Positions 24,231-32,930 of a stretch of DNA of 38,970 nucleotides are shown piece after piece. The first letter of the stretch is position 1, and each line of letters opens with the position of its first letter. Origin of the DNA: Candidatus Jorgensenbacteria bacterium GWA1_54_12. Lineage in GTDB: Bacteria; Patescibacteriota; Minisyncoccia; UBA6257; GWB1-50-10. Where the stretch lies: positions 63,241 to 102,210 of the forward strand of contig MFKH01000010.1 of NCBI GenBank assembly GCA_001779505.1, read 5' to 3'. A model generated the notes under the pieces. That model made no database searches and was not told where the DNA came from. It saw only the letters and a list, made by a program, of their open reading frames with translations. The translations under genes and the position numbers were made by a program.

Positions 24231-25172
24231 ATGGAACAGGGTATGGAAAAATGCAGGGTGCTGGTGACGGGAGGGCTGGGTTCAATCGGTCACATCCTAT
24301 GCGCCCGCCTCATACGCGAAGGATACGAGGTCGTTATCGTTGACGACCTCTCTGTTGGACGAAAGGAATTCCTGGAAAACCTACCGGGAGTGAAGCTTTA
24401 CGAGTGCGATGTAGCAGATAACCGAGGTTTAGAGAAGGTTTTCGGAGAAAGCGATGTTGGCGCGGTAGTACATCTTGCCGCAAAGCATTACATACCGTAT
24501 TGCGAGGAACATCCAAAAGAAACGGTACGGGTTAACGTCGTCGGAACGCTGAACGTGCTGGAAGCAATGAGACAGCACGCGGTGCCGCGTCTTGTTTTTG
24601 CGTCAACATCATCGGTATACAAACCAGGAGAAAGACCCTACCAGGAAGACGACTCTCTTGAACCGGTCAACGTGTATGGCGCGACGAAACTCGTGTGTGA
24701 GGAGGCTGTGAAGCGATTTTCTCCGCAGTATGGCGTTGCGTACACAATATTACGGTTTATGAACGTGTACGGCCCAGACGATCTGGTGCATCATGTGATC
24801 CCGGAAATGGTAAAACAGGCGCGTTCTTCGGATGTGATAAAGGTGGGGAACACGGAAAGCAAGAGGGATTTTATAAAATCGGAAGACATCGCCGACGCCA
24901 TCGTCAGATGCCTAGAAAACGATGTCGCCCGCAATAATGTTTACAACGTAGGAACAGGCAAGGCGCTGTCGGTCAAAGAGGTATTTGATGCGTTGTGCAA
25001 GGCAGCGAATAGAAAGCTCGTGCTTGAAGTTGATGAAACGAGGAAAAGGAAGGTAGATCCGCCCGTGCTTCATGCCGATATTTCAAAAATAATGAGAGAA
25101 CTTGGCTGGCAGCCGGGCAAGGAATTCTCCCTTGAAGAAACATTCGCAAAAACAAGATTTTGGCCTGCATGA
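24231..25172 (+). CDS. NAD-dependent sugar epimerase (GalE-like SDR)
   Basis: The 313-aa SDR has V-T-G-G-L-G-S-I-G near residue 14 for NAD binding, then S-T-S-S-V-Y and Y-G-A-T-K as the catalytic triad. R-F-M-N-V-Y-G-P is typical of the UDP-glucose 4-epimerase branch. It probably epimerises a UDP-hexose or hexosamine, but substrate specificity cannot be fixed. An ATG at 24243 is an alternative start that would remove four residues. The stop overlaps the GT4 start (ATGA). Confidence 0.88.
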   Translation: MEQGMEKCRVLVTGGLGSIGHILCARLIREGYEVVIVDDLSVGRKEFLENLPGVKLYECDVADNRGLEKVFGESDVGAVVHLAAKHYIPYCEEHPKETVRVNVVGTLNVLEAMRQHAVPRLVFASTSSVYKPGERPYQEDDSLEPVNVYGATKLVCEEAVKRFSPQYGVAYTILRFMNVYGPDDLVHHVIPEMVKQARSSDVIKVGNTESKRDFIKSEDIADAIVRCLENDVARNNVYNVGTGKALSVKEVFDALCKAANRKLVLEVDETRKRKVDPPVLHADISKIMRELGWQPGKEFSLEETFAKTRFWPA

Positions 25173-26251
25173 GAATCTTATTTGCCGCATCCGACACGGA
25201 AGCAGTCGGCGGCATTCAGCAGTACAACAGGAAATTTCTTGAATGTCTGCGAGTGCGCGGTGACGAAGTGCGCCTTGTGGAATTGAAACGCGGCGAAATG
25301 ATCAAGAAAATCCGCTTTGCGGCCGAAGTGCTTGCACAGAGCGCGCGGTGGAAACCCGACTTGGTGGTATGCGCGCACGTGAATTACGCACCCCTTGGAT
25401 TTCTTGCAAAAAAGCTGTTTGGGCGGAGATATATGGTATGCACGCATGGTATTGACGTGTGGGAAGTGAAAAGCGGCTTCAAGCGCACGGCATTGCGGGA
25501 GGCAGACCTGGTGACGACTGTTGCGGAATTTACGCGGGACAAAATCGTAAGCCAACTGCCGGAAACACAAGAACGAGTATATCTCCTGTATAACTCTGTG
25601 GACGGCAAGCGGTTCGTGCCGAAAGAGAAATCGGCGAAACTCGTGGAAAGGCATAATCTTCGAGGCAAAAAGGTAATATTCACCGTTGCACGCCTTTTGA
25701 AGCAGGAAGGATATAAAGGGTATGACCGGGTTATCGAATCCCTACCGCGCGTTCTGGAAACGATTCCCAATGCTGTTTATCTTCTCGGAGGTAAAGGCGA
25801 TGATGCCGAGAGAGTGAAAAACCTCATCCGGAAGTTCGGCTTGGAAAAAACAGTCATCATGGCAGGATACATTCCGGAAGAGGAGATTGTTGACTATTAC
25901 AACCTTGCTGACGTGTTTGTCATGCCGTCTAAGGCAGAGGGAGCGCCGACAGTCTTTATGGAGGCGCTTGCCTGCGGCGTGCCAGTCATTGCAGGGAACA
26001 AAGACGGGTCAGGCACACCTCTTATGAACGGCGAGCTGGGCCTCCTTATAAACCCCGACAGCGTGGAAGAAATTGCCTCGGCAATCATCACCATCTTAAA
26101 GGGCGAGGCAAAGAAAGAACTTCTTGACCGTGACTTCCTGCGGAGGAAGGTTTTGGAGGAATTCGGTTTGGACAGCTTTTCGGCAAGAGTTGACGAAGCG
26201 CTCCGCCGCGCCGTGCATGGGGCATTTGCGGTTGCCGGAAAAGTCACATAG
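25169..26251 (+). CDS. Family 4 glycosyltransferase
   Basis: This 360-aa GT-B enzyme begins with M-R-I-L-F-A-A-S-D-T-E-A-V-G-G-I-Q, the usual glycine-rich acceptor-side loop. C-terminal signs are F-T-V-A-R-L, L-G-G-K-G-D-D and the E-x7-E motif in E-G-A-P-T-V-F-M-E-A. It should transfer a sugar from a nucleotide donor at the membrane. The ATG at 25169 overlaps the SDR stop; an upstream start at 25160 is less likely. The final codons overlap the -10 box of the following cupin gene. Confidence 0.92.
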   Translation: MRILFAASDTEAVGGIQQYNRKFLECLRVRGDEVRLVELKRGEMIKKIRFAAEVLAQSARWKPDLVVCAHVNYAPLGFLAKKLFGRRYMVCTHGIDVWEVKSGFKRTALREADLVTTVAEFTRDKIVSQLPETQERVYLLYNSVDGKRFVPKEKSAKLVERHNLRGKKVIFTVARLLKQEGYKGYDRVIESLPRVLETIPNAVYLLGGKGDDAERVKNLIRKFGLEKTVIMAGYIPEEEIVDYYNLADVFVMPSKAEGAPTVFMEALACGVPVIAGNKDGSGTPLMNGELGLLINPDSVEEIASAIITILKGEAKKELLDRDFLRRKVLEEFGLDSFSARVDEALRRAVHGAFAVAGKVT

Positions 26252-26254
26252 AAT
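26226..26254 (+). promoter_or_regulatory. Promoter of the cupin/oxidoreductase genes, leaderless spacing
   Basis: TTGCGG (26226-26231), a 17-bp spacer and TAGAAT (26249-26254) form a promoter whose -10 ends 7 nt before the ATG at 26262. The TAG of the -10 box is also the stop codon of the GT4 gene. Confidence 0.5.
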
Positions 26255-26261
26255 TGAAGCC

Positions 26262-26657
26262 ATGAAAATCAAGAGGCTTCAGCCAGAGTGCAATCTGGCA
26301 ACGGTTCGGGACGGGCGCGGCGGCATCTTCACGTTTTATCCAGAGAAACCGGTCGTTGAGTTCAACTTCCAGTTCATCAACAAAAACACTATCCGGGGGA
26401 ATCACTATCACCCGGAGTTTGACGAATACTATCTCTTCACCGAAGGAAACGGCGTTGTCGTCACAAGAAATGACGAAGGCAAAGAGGAATTCCTCTATGT
26501 AGGCACGGGGGACTGCCTCTACATACCACAGGGCGTTTCCCATGTCACGTACGCCATTACAGATATCAAATATGTGACGTTTCTGACCAAGAAATGGAAC
26601 GACTGCGAGAAACCGATTGTCCACGAGGATTTGGGAATGGGAGCGGCGCCGAAATGA
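26262..26657 (+). CDS. Cupin-fold protein (WxcM-like)
   Basis: This 131-aa cupin has motif 1 G-N-H-Y-H-P-E-F-D-E-Y-Y-L and motif 2 I-P-Q-G-V-S-H, so the metal-binding histidines are complete. Small cupins of this type act as nucleotide-sugar isomerases or epimerases. It is coupled (ATGA overlap) to a Gfo/Idh/MocA oxidoreductase and a GT2, a different partner set from the first cupin. The start at 26262 follows the promoter; an earlier start in the GT4 gene is rejected. Confidence 0.8.
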   Translation: MKIKRLQPECNLATVRDGRGGIFTFYPEKPVVEFNFQFINKNTIRGNHYHPEFDEYYLFTEGNGVVVTRNDEGKEEFLYVGTGDCLYIPQGVSHVTYAITDIKYVTFLTKKWNDCEKPIVHEDLGMGAAPK

Positions 26658-27661
26658 ACGTTTCTCGAAAATTGAAATTCGGCGTGTTAGGCTGTTCACG
26701 CGTTGCCGGGCGCGGGGTCGTGCCGGCCATCTTAAACTCCGCTTTCTCGGAACTCGGCATAATTGCGGGGAGGTCGCCGGAGGAGGCGAAGGAATTCGGC
26801 GCCCAGTTCGGATGCGGCTCGTTCGGGACATACGAAGACGTTTTGAAAAGCGACGTGGACGTCGTATACGTCTCGCTTCCCAATGCGCTCCACGAGGAGT
26901 GGAGCGTGAAGGCGGCGAACGCGGGGAAGCACGTCTATTGCGAGAAGCCTGCAGGGACGTCATACGCCGCCGCGAAAAGTATGGTTGAAGCGGCAAAAGC
27001 AAACAGGGTGCGGCTCATAGAAGGCCTCATGTTCAGATATCATCCGCAAAACGCGCGGGTGAAGGAACTGATAAGGAACGGCGCTCTGGGAGAAGTTCTG
27101 AAATTCGACGGCTCTTTCGGATACGCCATGCCGGGAAGGGAAGAAAGTCAGATGAAACGTGAATCTCAGGGCGGGTCGCTCCATGCCTGCGGAGTATATC
27201 CCGTCGCGGCGAGCAGGATAGTATTCGGAGAGGAGCCGATGAGTGTCTTTTGCACATTGAAGATTGATGAAGCAAGCGGTGTTGACCTAGAAGCACATCT
27301 CCTTCTGAAATACTCGAGCGAGAGAACGGCCTTCGTTTCGTCCCTCTTCGGTTCGTATTATGAGTCAACATACAGCGTATTAGGCACGAAAGCTCGCGTG
27401 CGGCTCCCACGGGCATATGCTGTCCCGCGGGATATGGAAACAAAAATGTTTTTCGATGCAGATGACAGGGTGACCGAGACGGTGTTTCCGCCGGCAGACC
27501 ATTTTAAGTTGCTCTTGGATGATTTCTGCGGCGAGATTCTGAAAGGCAAAGAGAGTGCTATAGATTACGAAGGGGATCTCCTGGCCCAGGCGAAGGTTAT
27601 TGAAGCGGCACGGATATCTGCAGAAAAAGGGTGCCCGGTGAATATCTCGAAAATAATATGA
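26654..27661 (+). CDS. Gfo/Idh/MocA family sugar oxidoreductase
   Basis: The 335-aa protein has an NAD(P)-binding N-domain (F-G-V-L-G-C-S-R-V-A near residue 9) and the family motif C-E-K-P-A, in which the lysine is catalytic. The C-terminal part is the usual beta-sheet domain. In surface-sugar pathways such enzymes oxidise or reduce C3 or C4 of UDP-sugars (WlbA/WbpB type). The UDP-sugar dehydrogenases in this locus would fit a UDP-uronate pathway, but no aminotransferase is visible in the window. It overlaps both neighbours by four bases. Confidence 0.9.
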   Translation: MNVSRKLKFGVLGCSRVAGRGVVPAILNSAFSELGIIAGRSPEEAKEFGAQFGCGSFGTYEDVLKSDVDVVYVSLPNALHEEWSVKAANAGKHVYCEKPAGTSYAAAKSMVEAAKANRVRLIEGLMFRYHPQNARVKELIRNGALGEVLKFDGSFGYAMPGREESQMKRESQGGSLHACGVYPVAASRIVFGEEPMSVFCTLKIDEASGVDLEAHLLLKYSSERTAFVSSLFGSYYESTYSVLGTKARVRLPRAYAVPRDMETKMFFDADDRVTETVFPPADHFKLLLDDFCGEILKGKESAIDYEGDLLAQAKVIEAARISAEKGCPVNISKII

Positions 27662-28413
27662 AGGAGTTGGACAAGGAGTTGGACATAGTTATCCCCGTCT
27701 ACAATGAGGGGGAGAATATAGTCGAGACGCTCATTGCCCTGAAACAGAGCGTAAAAACATCCTTCCGAGTGCTTATCTGTTATGACTTCAATGAAGACAA
27801 TACCTTGCCGGCAGTGCGCGATGCCAGGGGTGCGGGATGCGACGTGCAGCTGGTGAAAAACAGGGGAAAGGGAGTGCATCACGCGATCATGACCGGGCTC
27901 GGGGAAACAGAGGCAGACGCCGTGCTTATGTACCCAGCAGACGAGTCCTACAATACGGTCATCATTGACGCGATGTACACGAAGCTCCGGGAGGGGAATG
28001 ATGTAGTCGGCGCAAGTAGGTTTATGAAAGGGGGTGCCATGAAGGGCGGTCCCTTCCTGAAGTCGCTCGTTCTGCGCGCGGCCGCGTTTACACTCAAGCG
28101 GTTCGGGGGTCTTGGCGCGAGCGACGCGAGCTATGCGCTGAAGATGTTTTCACGGCGCATCCTTGATACGGTGGAGATTGAGTCAACAGATGGCTTTACG
28201 TTTGCGATTGAACTTCTTGTGAAATGCCACCGGTTAGGATGGAAAGCTGCCGAAGTGCCGGCACGCTGGCTCATGCGCGAGAAGGGACAAAGCCGTTTTA
28301 ATTTTAGAAAATGGTTGCCGCATTACTTCAAATGGTTTTTATATGCGTTTGCAACAACGTACCTAAGAAGGGGGTCGGAGACAGTTAAGCTGAAGTCGGG
28401 AGCAGAAATATAA
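27658..28413 (+). CDS. Family 2 glycosyltransferase, polyprenyl-phosphate sugar synthase-like
   Basis: This 251-aa GT-A protein starts with L-D-I-V-I-P-V-Y-N-E-G-E-N and has N-R-G-K-G-V-H-H-A-I and M-Y-P-A-D-E-S, where D-E replaces the usual D-D or D-x-D. It resembles dolichyl-phosphate mannosyl- or glucosyltransferases, which load a sugar on a lipid phosphate for later transfer by membrane GT-C enzymes. It has no C-terminal TM pair. The gene overlaps the oxidoreductase stop. Confidence 0.86.
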   Translation: MKELDKELDIVIPVYNEGENIVETLIALKQSVKTSFRVLICYDFNEDNTLPAVRDARGAGCDVQLVKNRGKGVHHAIMTGLGETEADAVLMYPADESYNTVIIDAMYTKLREGNDVVGASRFMKGGAMKGGPFLKSLVLRAAAFTLKRFGGLGASDASYALKMFSRRILDTVEIESTDGFTFAIELLVKCHRLGWKAAEVPARWLMREKGQSRFNFRKWLPHYFKWFLYAFATTYLRRGSETVKLKSGAEI

Positions 28414-28442
28414 GCCCTCTTTTCTTTTCCACCCGCATTGAT

Positions 28443-28448
28443 TAAGAT
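28443..28448 (+). promoter_or_regulatory. Possible -10 box of the dehydrogenase-epimerase fusion
   Basis: TAAGAT ends 8 nt before the ATG at 28457, with a weak -35 (TTTCTT, 28421-28426) 16 bp upstream. The 43-bp gap upstream is one of the few in this locus, so a new transcript start is plausible. Confidence 0.3.
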
Positions 28449-28456
28449 GTTGGGCA

Positions 28457-30658
28457 ATGAAATACGACCTTTGTATTATCGGAGGAGCCGGGCACGTAGG
28501 ACTCCCCCTGGGAGTGGCCTTTGCAAATAGCGGTGTGAGAACGGCGATTTTCGACGTTAACCAGGAGGCTCTTGAAAAAATTAGGTCCGGCCAGTTTCCG
28601 TTCAAAGAGAGAGGCGGAAATGAAGCGCTCCAGACAGCCTTGAGAGCAAATACTCTTTTTGTCACCGACTCCCCGGAATCAATAAGCGATTCCAAATTTA
28701 TAATTATTGTCGTTGGCACGCCGATTGATGAATATCTGAGTCCGAATCATAGTCTTACCACGAAACTGCTGGATAAGTACTTTGATTATTTTAGGGATGG
28801 GCAAATTGTAATCCTACGGAGTACGGTTTACCCCGGCACAACTGAAAAAGTTCAAAATTATTTTCAGAAGAGGGGTAAACAAGTGAAACTAGCCATGTGT
28901 CCCGAAAGAATCTCTCAAGGGTACGCCTTGGAAGAATTTAAAGTTTTACCTCAAATTATTTCGGTCATTGACGACTCCGCTTTTGAAGAAGTTTCTTCCT
29001 TGTTCAAAAAAATCGCCTCCGCAGAAATTATCCGTATCAAACCAATTGAAGCGGAACTTGCGAAACTTTTTACCAATGCATGGCGTTACATAAAGTTCGC
29101 CGTCGGAACGCAGTTTTTTACCATAGCCCATGACCATGGTTTGGATTATCACCAAATCGAGAAAGCTATGAAGAAAGATTATGCCCGAAACAACGATTTA
29201 CCTGCCCCCGGTTTTACCGCCGGACCCTGTCTCTTAAAAGATACTATGCAGCTTGCGGCTTTCACCAACAACAATTTTTTATTGGGACACGCGGCTATGC
29301 TCGTGAATGAAGGCCTTGTCAACCATATAATCCAGGGCCTGAAGCGTGAATATCCCGAATTTCTCAAAGACAAAACACTCGGCATTTTGGGGATGGCCTT
29401 CAAGGCCGATAACGATGACCACCGCGACTCGCTTTCATACAAACTTCGCAAAATCGGACGAGTTGAGTGTAAAAACGTGCTTTGCACAGATGTTTACATT
29501 AAGGATCCTAGCTTCGTGCCACTTGAAACGGTACTTAAAGAATCCGACATTTTGGTTTTGGCGACGCCGCACGCGAAGTATGCAAGTATAGACCCTCGCA
29601 AATATCCAGATAAGAAATTCATTGATATATGGAATTTCTGGGGTGCCCAGAAAACAAAAAGGATACTTATCACGGGGGCAGCCGGTTTCATTGGCTATCA
29701 CCTTGCATTGCATCTTCTTGAGAAATACGGCAACGAGTGCGAGCTTGTGCTCGTGGACAATCTTCAAAAGGAGGGCATGGACGAGGAGCTCAAAAAACTC
29801 ATCGGGAATCCTCAAATTTCATTCAAGAACCTTGATCTCACCGACCCCCACGCGTACGGAGAGATTGGAGAGAATTATGACTATGTCTATCACCTTGCCG
29901 CGATTAATCACACTCAACTCTTTTATGAAATACCGCATAAGATATTGCGGACAAACACGCTTTCTCTCATACACATGCTGGATTGGTTCAAGGAAAAGAG
30001 CAACAAGGGAAAATTCTGTTTTACCTCATCAAACGAGGCGTACGCGGGCGCTTTGAACGCGTTCGGAACACTGCCTCTGCCGACACCGGAGGATGTGCCA
30101 CTCGTCATAGAAGATCCTAAAAATCCGCGCTGGTCGTACGCCGCAACGAAACTCGTCGGCGAACTTTTCGTCAATCATTACGCGAAAATGTATAATTTCA
30201 GGGCACTCATCGTCCGTCCGCACAATTTCTACGGTCCGCGGGCGGGGCATGGGGGACATGTCATACCCGACTTCGCAGAACGTATCGCAAGGCAGATTGA
30301 CCCATTCCCCATCTATGGAGCGGATGATACACGAACATTCTGCTATATTTCTGATGCAGTACGGGCGATGTCGGCGCTCATGGACTCTCCTCAAACCGAC
30401 AAACAACCGATTGAAACGGTACATATCGGTGACTTCGAGGAAATCACCATGCAGGAACTTGCTCACAAGATGTTTGAGACAGCCAATTGGAGACCGCAGT
30501 CGCTTGATATTAAAAACTCTCCCTCCGGAAGCGTAAAGAGGCGTTTAGCCAATATAACGAAGCTTCAGGGCCTGACTGGCTGGAGGCCGGAAGTATCCCT
30601 TATGGAAGGATTGAAAAGAACATATGACTGGTACCTCAAGCACCCCCGCGGTGCATAG
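28457..30658 (+). CDS. Fused nucleotide-sugar dehydrogenase and SDR epimerase
   Basis: The 733-aa protein joins two enzymes. Residues 1-395 are a complete UDP-sugar 6-dehydrogenase: G-G-A-G-H-V-G-L-P-L at the NAD site, C258 as the catalytic cysteine in G-P-C-L-L-K-D, and the C-terminal UDP-binding domain ending W-N-F-W-G. After a short linker (about 397-402), residues 403-733 are an extended SDR with T406-G-A-A-G-F-I-G and catalytic Y561 and K565 (Y-A-A-T-K). There is no stop between them. The first half is AT-richer: one 120-base sample (28861-28980) has 50 G+C, against 62 in the second half (30121-30240) and 64 in an upstream gene (27061-27180). This suggests transfer of the first half. Oxidation to a uronate followed by epimerisation or decarboxylation in one chain is likely. 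Confidence 0.9.
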   Translation: MKYDLCIIGGAGHVGLPLGVAFANSGVRTAIFDVNQEALEKIRSGQFPFKERGGNEALQTALRANTLFVTDSPESISDSKFIIIVVGTPIDEYLSPNHSLTTKLLDKYFDYFRDGQIVILRSTVYPGTTEKVQNYFQKRGKQVKLAMCPERISQGYALEEFKVLPQIISVIDDSAFEEVSSLFKKIASAEIIRIKPIEAELAKLFTNAWRYIKFAVGTQFFTIAHDHGLDYHQIEKAMKKDYARNNDLPAPGFTAGPCLLKDTMQLAAFTNNNFLLGHAAMLVNEGLVNHIIQGLKREYPEFLKDKTLGILGMAFKADNDDHRDSLSYKLRKIGRVECKNVLCTDVYIKDPSFVPLETVLKESDILVLATPHAKYASIDPRKYPDKKFIDIWNFWGAQKTKRILITGAAGFIGYHLALHLLEKYGNECELVLVDNLQKEGMDEELKKLIGNPQISFKNLDLTDPHAYGEIGENYDYVYHLAAINHTQLFYEIPHKILRTNTLSLIHMLDWFKEKSNKGKFCFTSSNEAYAGALNAFGTLPLPTPEDVPLVIEDPKNPRWSYAATKLVGELFVNHYAKMYNFRALIVRPHNFYGPRAGHGGHVIPDFAERIARQIDPFPIYGADDTRTFCYISDAVRAMSALMDSPQTDKQPIETVHIGDFEEITMQELAHKMFETANWRPQSLDIKNSPSGSVKRRLANITKLQGLTGWRPEVSLMEGLKRTYDWYLKHPRGA

Positions 30659-31883
30659 AGTAACAAACGGTCCCAAGAACCATTTTTTCGGCTTTCACGA
30701 TACGTGCCCGTGGGACGTTTCCGATGAGCGTCTCCTCGCAATGGAAACAGATTTCATTAACCGCGCTCCCGCGCCGGGAGATAAAGCGCGGATTTGTCTT
30801 ATTGATACGAAAAGCGAAGAACTTAAAATTATCGCGGAAACCCGCGCCTGGAATTTTCATCAGGGTTCGCGCCTCCAATGGATGCCGGGAGCCGCAGACA
30901 AGATTGTTTATAACGACCGGGATGGGAATGGTTTTATCTCGGTTATTATGGACGTCAAAACTGGCAAGAAAACCACCTTTTCCTACCCGGTCTACGCGGT
31001 GAACCCGGCAGGAGATTACGGTTTGGGAGTTAACTTTCCGCGCCTGCAAAGATACGGCAGTTACGGCTATTGGTCGGATATCAAAAATACCGACGACCCC
31101 TTTCCCGAGGACGACGGCATATTCAAAGTTGACTTCGGGACGGGAGAAATAAAACTTGTTGTTTCCATTCATGATATCGCTCATTTTGAAAACGTTCCCA
31201 AAAACTCCGAGAAGCACTGCCTGACGCATCTCGTTTTTAACCCTTCAGGAACGCGCGTTGCCTTCATCCATAAGTGGAAAATGGAAGATGGCGGTTTCTC
31301 GCAAAGGTTTATGACAATGGACGCCGACGGCACAGACATCTATTGTCTTCCCGGTAACATCACACACTTTAACTGGAAAAATGACGCCGAGATGCTGGGT
31401 TACGGGAAGTTCAGCCCGCGGATACTGGCTCTGCGGAAGAGAGGGGTTTTTAAGAACCCGGTGCTCGCACCGCTTCTTAAGATTGCGCGCGTGATGCGTG
31501 GCGGATTGAAACAGCGAATTGCCGGACAAAGCTATCTCCTTTTTAAAGATAGAACTCAAAGCGTGAAACGGATTGGAGTTGGTGTATTAATGGAGGATGG
31601 GCATCCGTCCATATGTCCGCAAAACTCCGATTGGTTTGTTACAGATACGTATCCCGATAAACATCACTTCCGCACGCTCACGCTCTACAATCTAGTAACG
31701 GGTGAGCTTAGAGAAATCGGGCGATTCTATTCCCTCCCAAGCGCCTCATGTGGGGTATCTGGCGACTGGGATGTGAGCGAAATGCGTTCAGATCTTCACC
31801 CGCGCTGGAACCATGTGGGCGATGAGATTTGTTTTGATTCAGTTCACGAGGGGACGAAACAGATGTATATTGTGGGTGTATGA
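30624..31883 (+). CDS. Beta-propeller-like protein, unknown function
   Basis: This 419-aa protein has no signal peptide. It starts with N-G-P-K-N-H-F-F-G-F-H-D and C-P-W-D and then shows repeated beta-blade patterns (for example F-I-S-V-I-M-D-V-K-T-G-K, then R-F-M-T-M-D-A-D-G-T-D) like TolB or WD-type propellers. The N-terminal pattern resembles a family I have met in polysaccharide loci, but no function is known to me. The ATG at 30624 overlaps the fusion gene by 35 nt; a GTG at 30651 is an alternative that shortens the overlap to 8 nt. It could bind or modify a glycan intermediate (inference). The stop overlaps the next start. Confidence 0.75.
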   Translation: MTGTSSTPAVHRVTNGPKNHFFGFHDTCPWDVSDERLLAMETDFINRAPAPGDKARICLIDTKSEELKIIAETRAWNFHQGSRLQWMPGAADKIVYNDRDGNGFISVIMDVKTGKKTTFSYPVYAVNPAGDYGLGVNFPRLQRYGSYGYWSDIKNTDDPFPEDDGIFKVDFGTGEIKLVVSIHDIAHFENVPKNSEKHCLTHLVFNPSGTRVAFIHKWKMEDGGFSQRFMTMDADGTDIYCLPGNITHFNWKNDAEMLGYGKFSPRILALRKRGVFKNPVLAPLLKIARVMRGGLKQRIAGQSYLLFKDRTQSVKRIGVGVLMEDGHPSICPQNSDWFVTDTYPDKHHFRTLTLYNLVTGELREIGRFYSLPSASCGVSGDWDVSEMRSDLHPRWNHVGDEICFDSVHEGTKQMYIVGV

Positions 31884-32929
31884 AACCTTTCAAGGACATA
31901 ATAGTCGTAGGCCCGCAGCATCCCGACACGCTTCCTAAGAGCGTTTTAGAAACGCTACGGGACATGGGGCATAACGCTTCCGCCGTTGACGAGAGAGAAC
32001 TGCTTGGCACGTCTTTTAGGCGGGGCATAGAAGGAAGAGGGCGCATTAGTTTTTTCACAAAGCTGAAAAAGGCAGGCGTTGAAGCGCTCACAAAAAACTC
32101 GCCGGAATTTGAGCGCCGCGTTTATGACCGCCTAGCCTCTTTGATTGAATCAAAAAATCCCGACCTAGTGATTACACACAGCGCGTGGATTCCACCGGAA
32201 GCCATCGCTCGCCTGAAGAGGAACACTCACGCGAAAATTGTTTTGTGGTTTCCCGACCATCCCGGGAACATTGGCCGCCAGTATCTTTTTGCTTCTCCTT
32301 ATGACGCGCTGTTCTTTAAAGATGCGTTTTTGGTGGACCGGGCGCGAAGTTTGAATTTGAACGCCCACTACCTGCCGGAAGCGTGCATGCCGAAGTGGCA
32401 CAAGCGGGTGGAACTTACGGAAAAGGAAAAGGAGACGTACGGCTGTGACGTTACGACTGCCGGCAATATGTATTATTATCGGGCAAAAGTTTTTGAGCCG
32501 CTTATTGACTCGTATAACGTCAAAATATGGGGGCCGGATATCCCTGCGTGGCTCAATTCTTCCGTACGGAGGGCGCATCAGGGGAAGAGCGTCACCGAAC
32601 TGACGAAATCAAAAGCGTTTAATGCCGCGAAAATAGTCCTCAACACATTCCAAGGGGAAGTAAGCGGCGTGAACCAGCGTTTCTTTGAAATAGCGGGGTG
32701 CGGCGGGTTTCAACTTTGCGAGTACCGGGACGCCGTAAGCGATTTTTTTGAAATCGGGAAGGAAATAGCCGTATTTCACGACCTAAAGGAATTAACGGAA
32801 AAAATTGATTATTATCTCGCGCACCCCGAAGAGCGGCAGAAAATAGCCGATGCCGCATATGCCCGCGCTCATCGCGAACACACATTTGAACAGAGGTTAA
32901 AAAAGATGATGGAGATAATTTCTGACTGA
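31880..32929 (+). CDS. CgeB-type glycosyltransferase
   Basis: This 349-aa GT-B-like protein has an N-terminal domain with D-L-V-I-T-H-S-A and a C-terminal domain with N-Q-R-F-F-E-I-A-G-C-G-G-F, the signature of the CgeB or Glyco_trans_1_2 family. The family adds sugars to surface polymers such as the spore coat or capsule. The acceptor is unknown. It overlaps the propeller gene by four bases and stops two bases before the FkbM-type gene. Confidence 0.85.
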   Translation: MKPFKDIIVVGPQHPDTLPKSVLETLRDMGHNASAVDERELLGTSFRRGIEGRGRISFFTKLKKAGVEALTKNSPEFERRVYDRLASLIESKNPDLVITHSAWIPPEAIARLKRNTHAKIVLWFPDHPGNIGRQYLFASPYDALFFKDAFLVDRARSLNLNAHYLPEACMPKWHKRVELTEKEKETYGCDVTTAGNMYYYRAKVFEPLIDSYNVKIWGPDIPAWLNSSVRRAHQGKSVTELTKSKAFNAAKIVLNTFQGEVSGVNQRFFEIAGCGGFQLCEYRDAVSDFFEIGKEIAVFHDLKELTEKIDYYLAHPEERQKIADAAYARAHREHTFEQRLKKMMEIISD

Positions 32930-32930
32930 A

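Noticed and set aside
29435..29815. Minus-strand open frame inside the dehydrogenase fusion
   Set aside because: It is the mirror of a well-supported gene with catalytic motifs. Other long minus-strand frames (for example 2757-3260 and 4187-4696) were rejected for the same reason.
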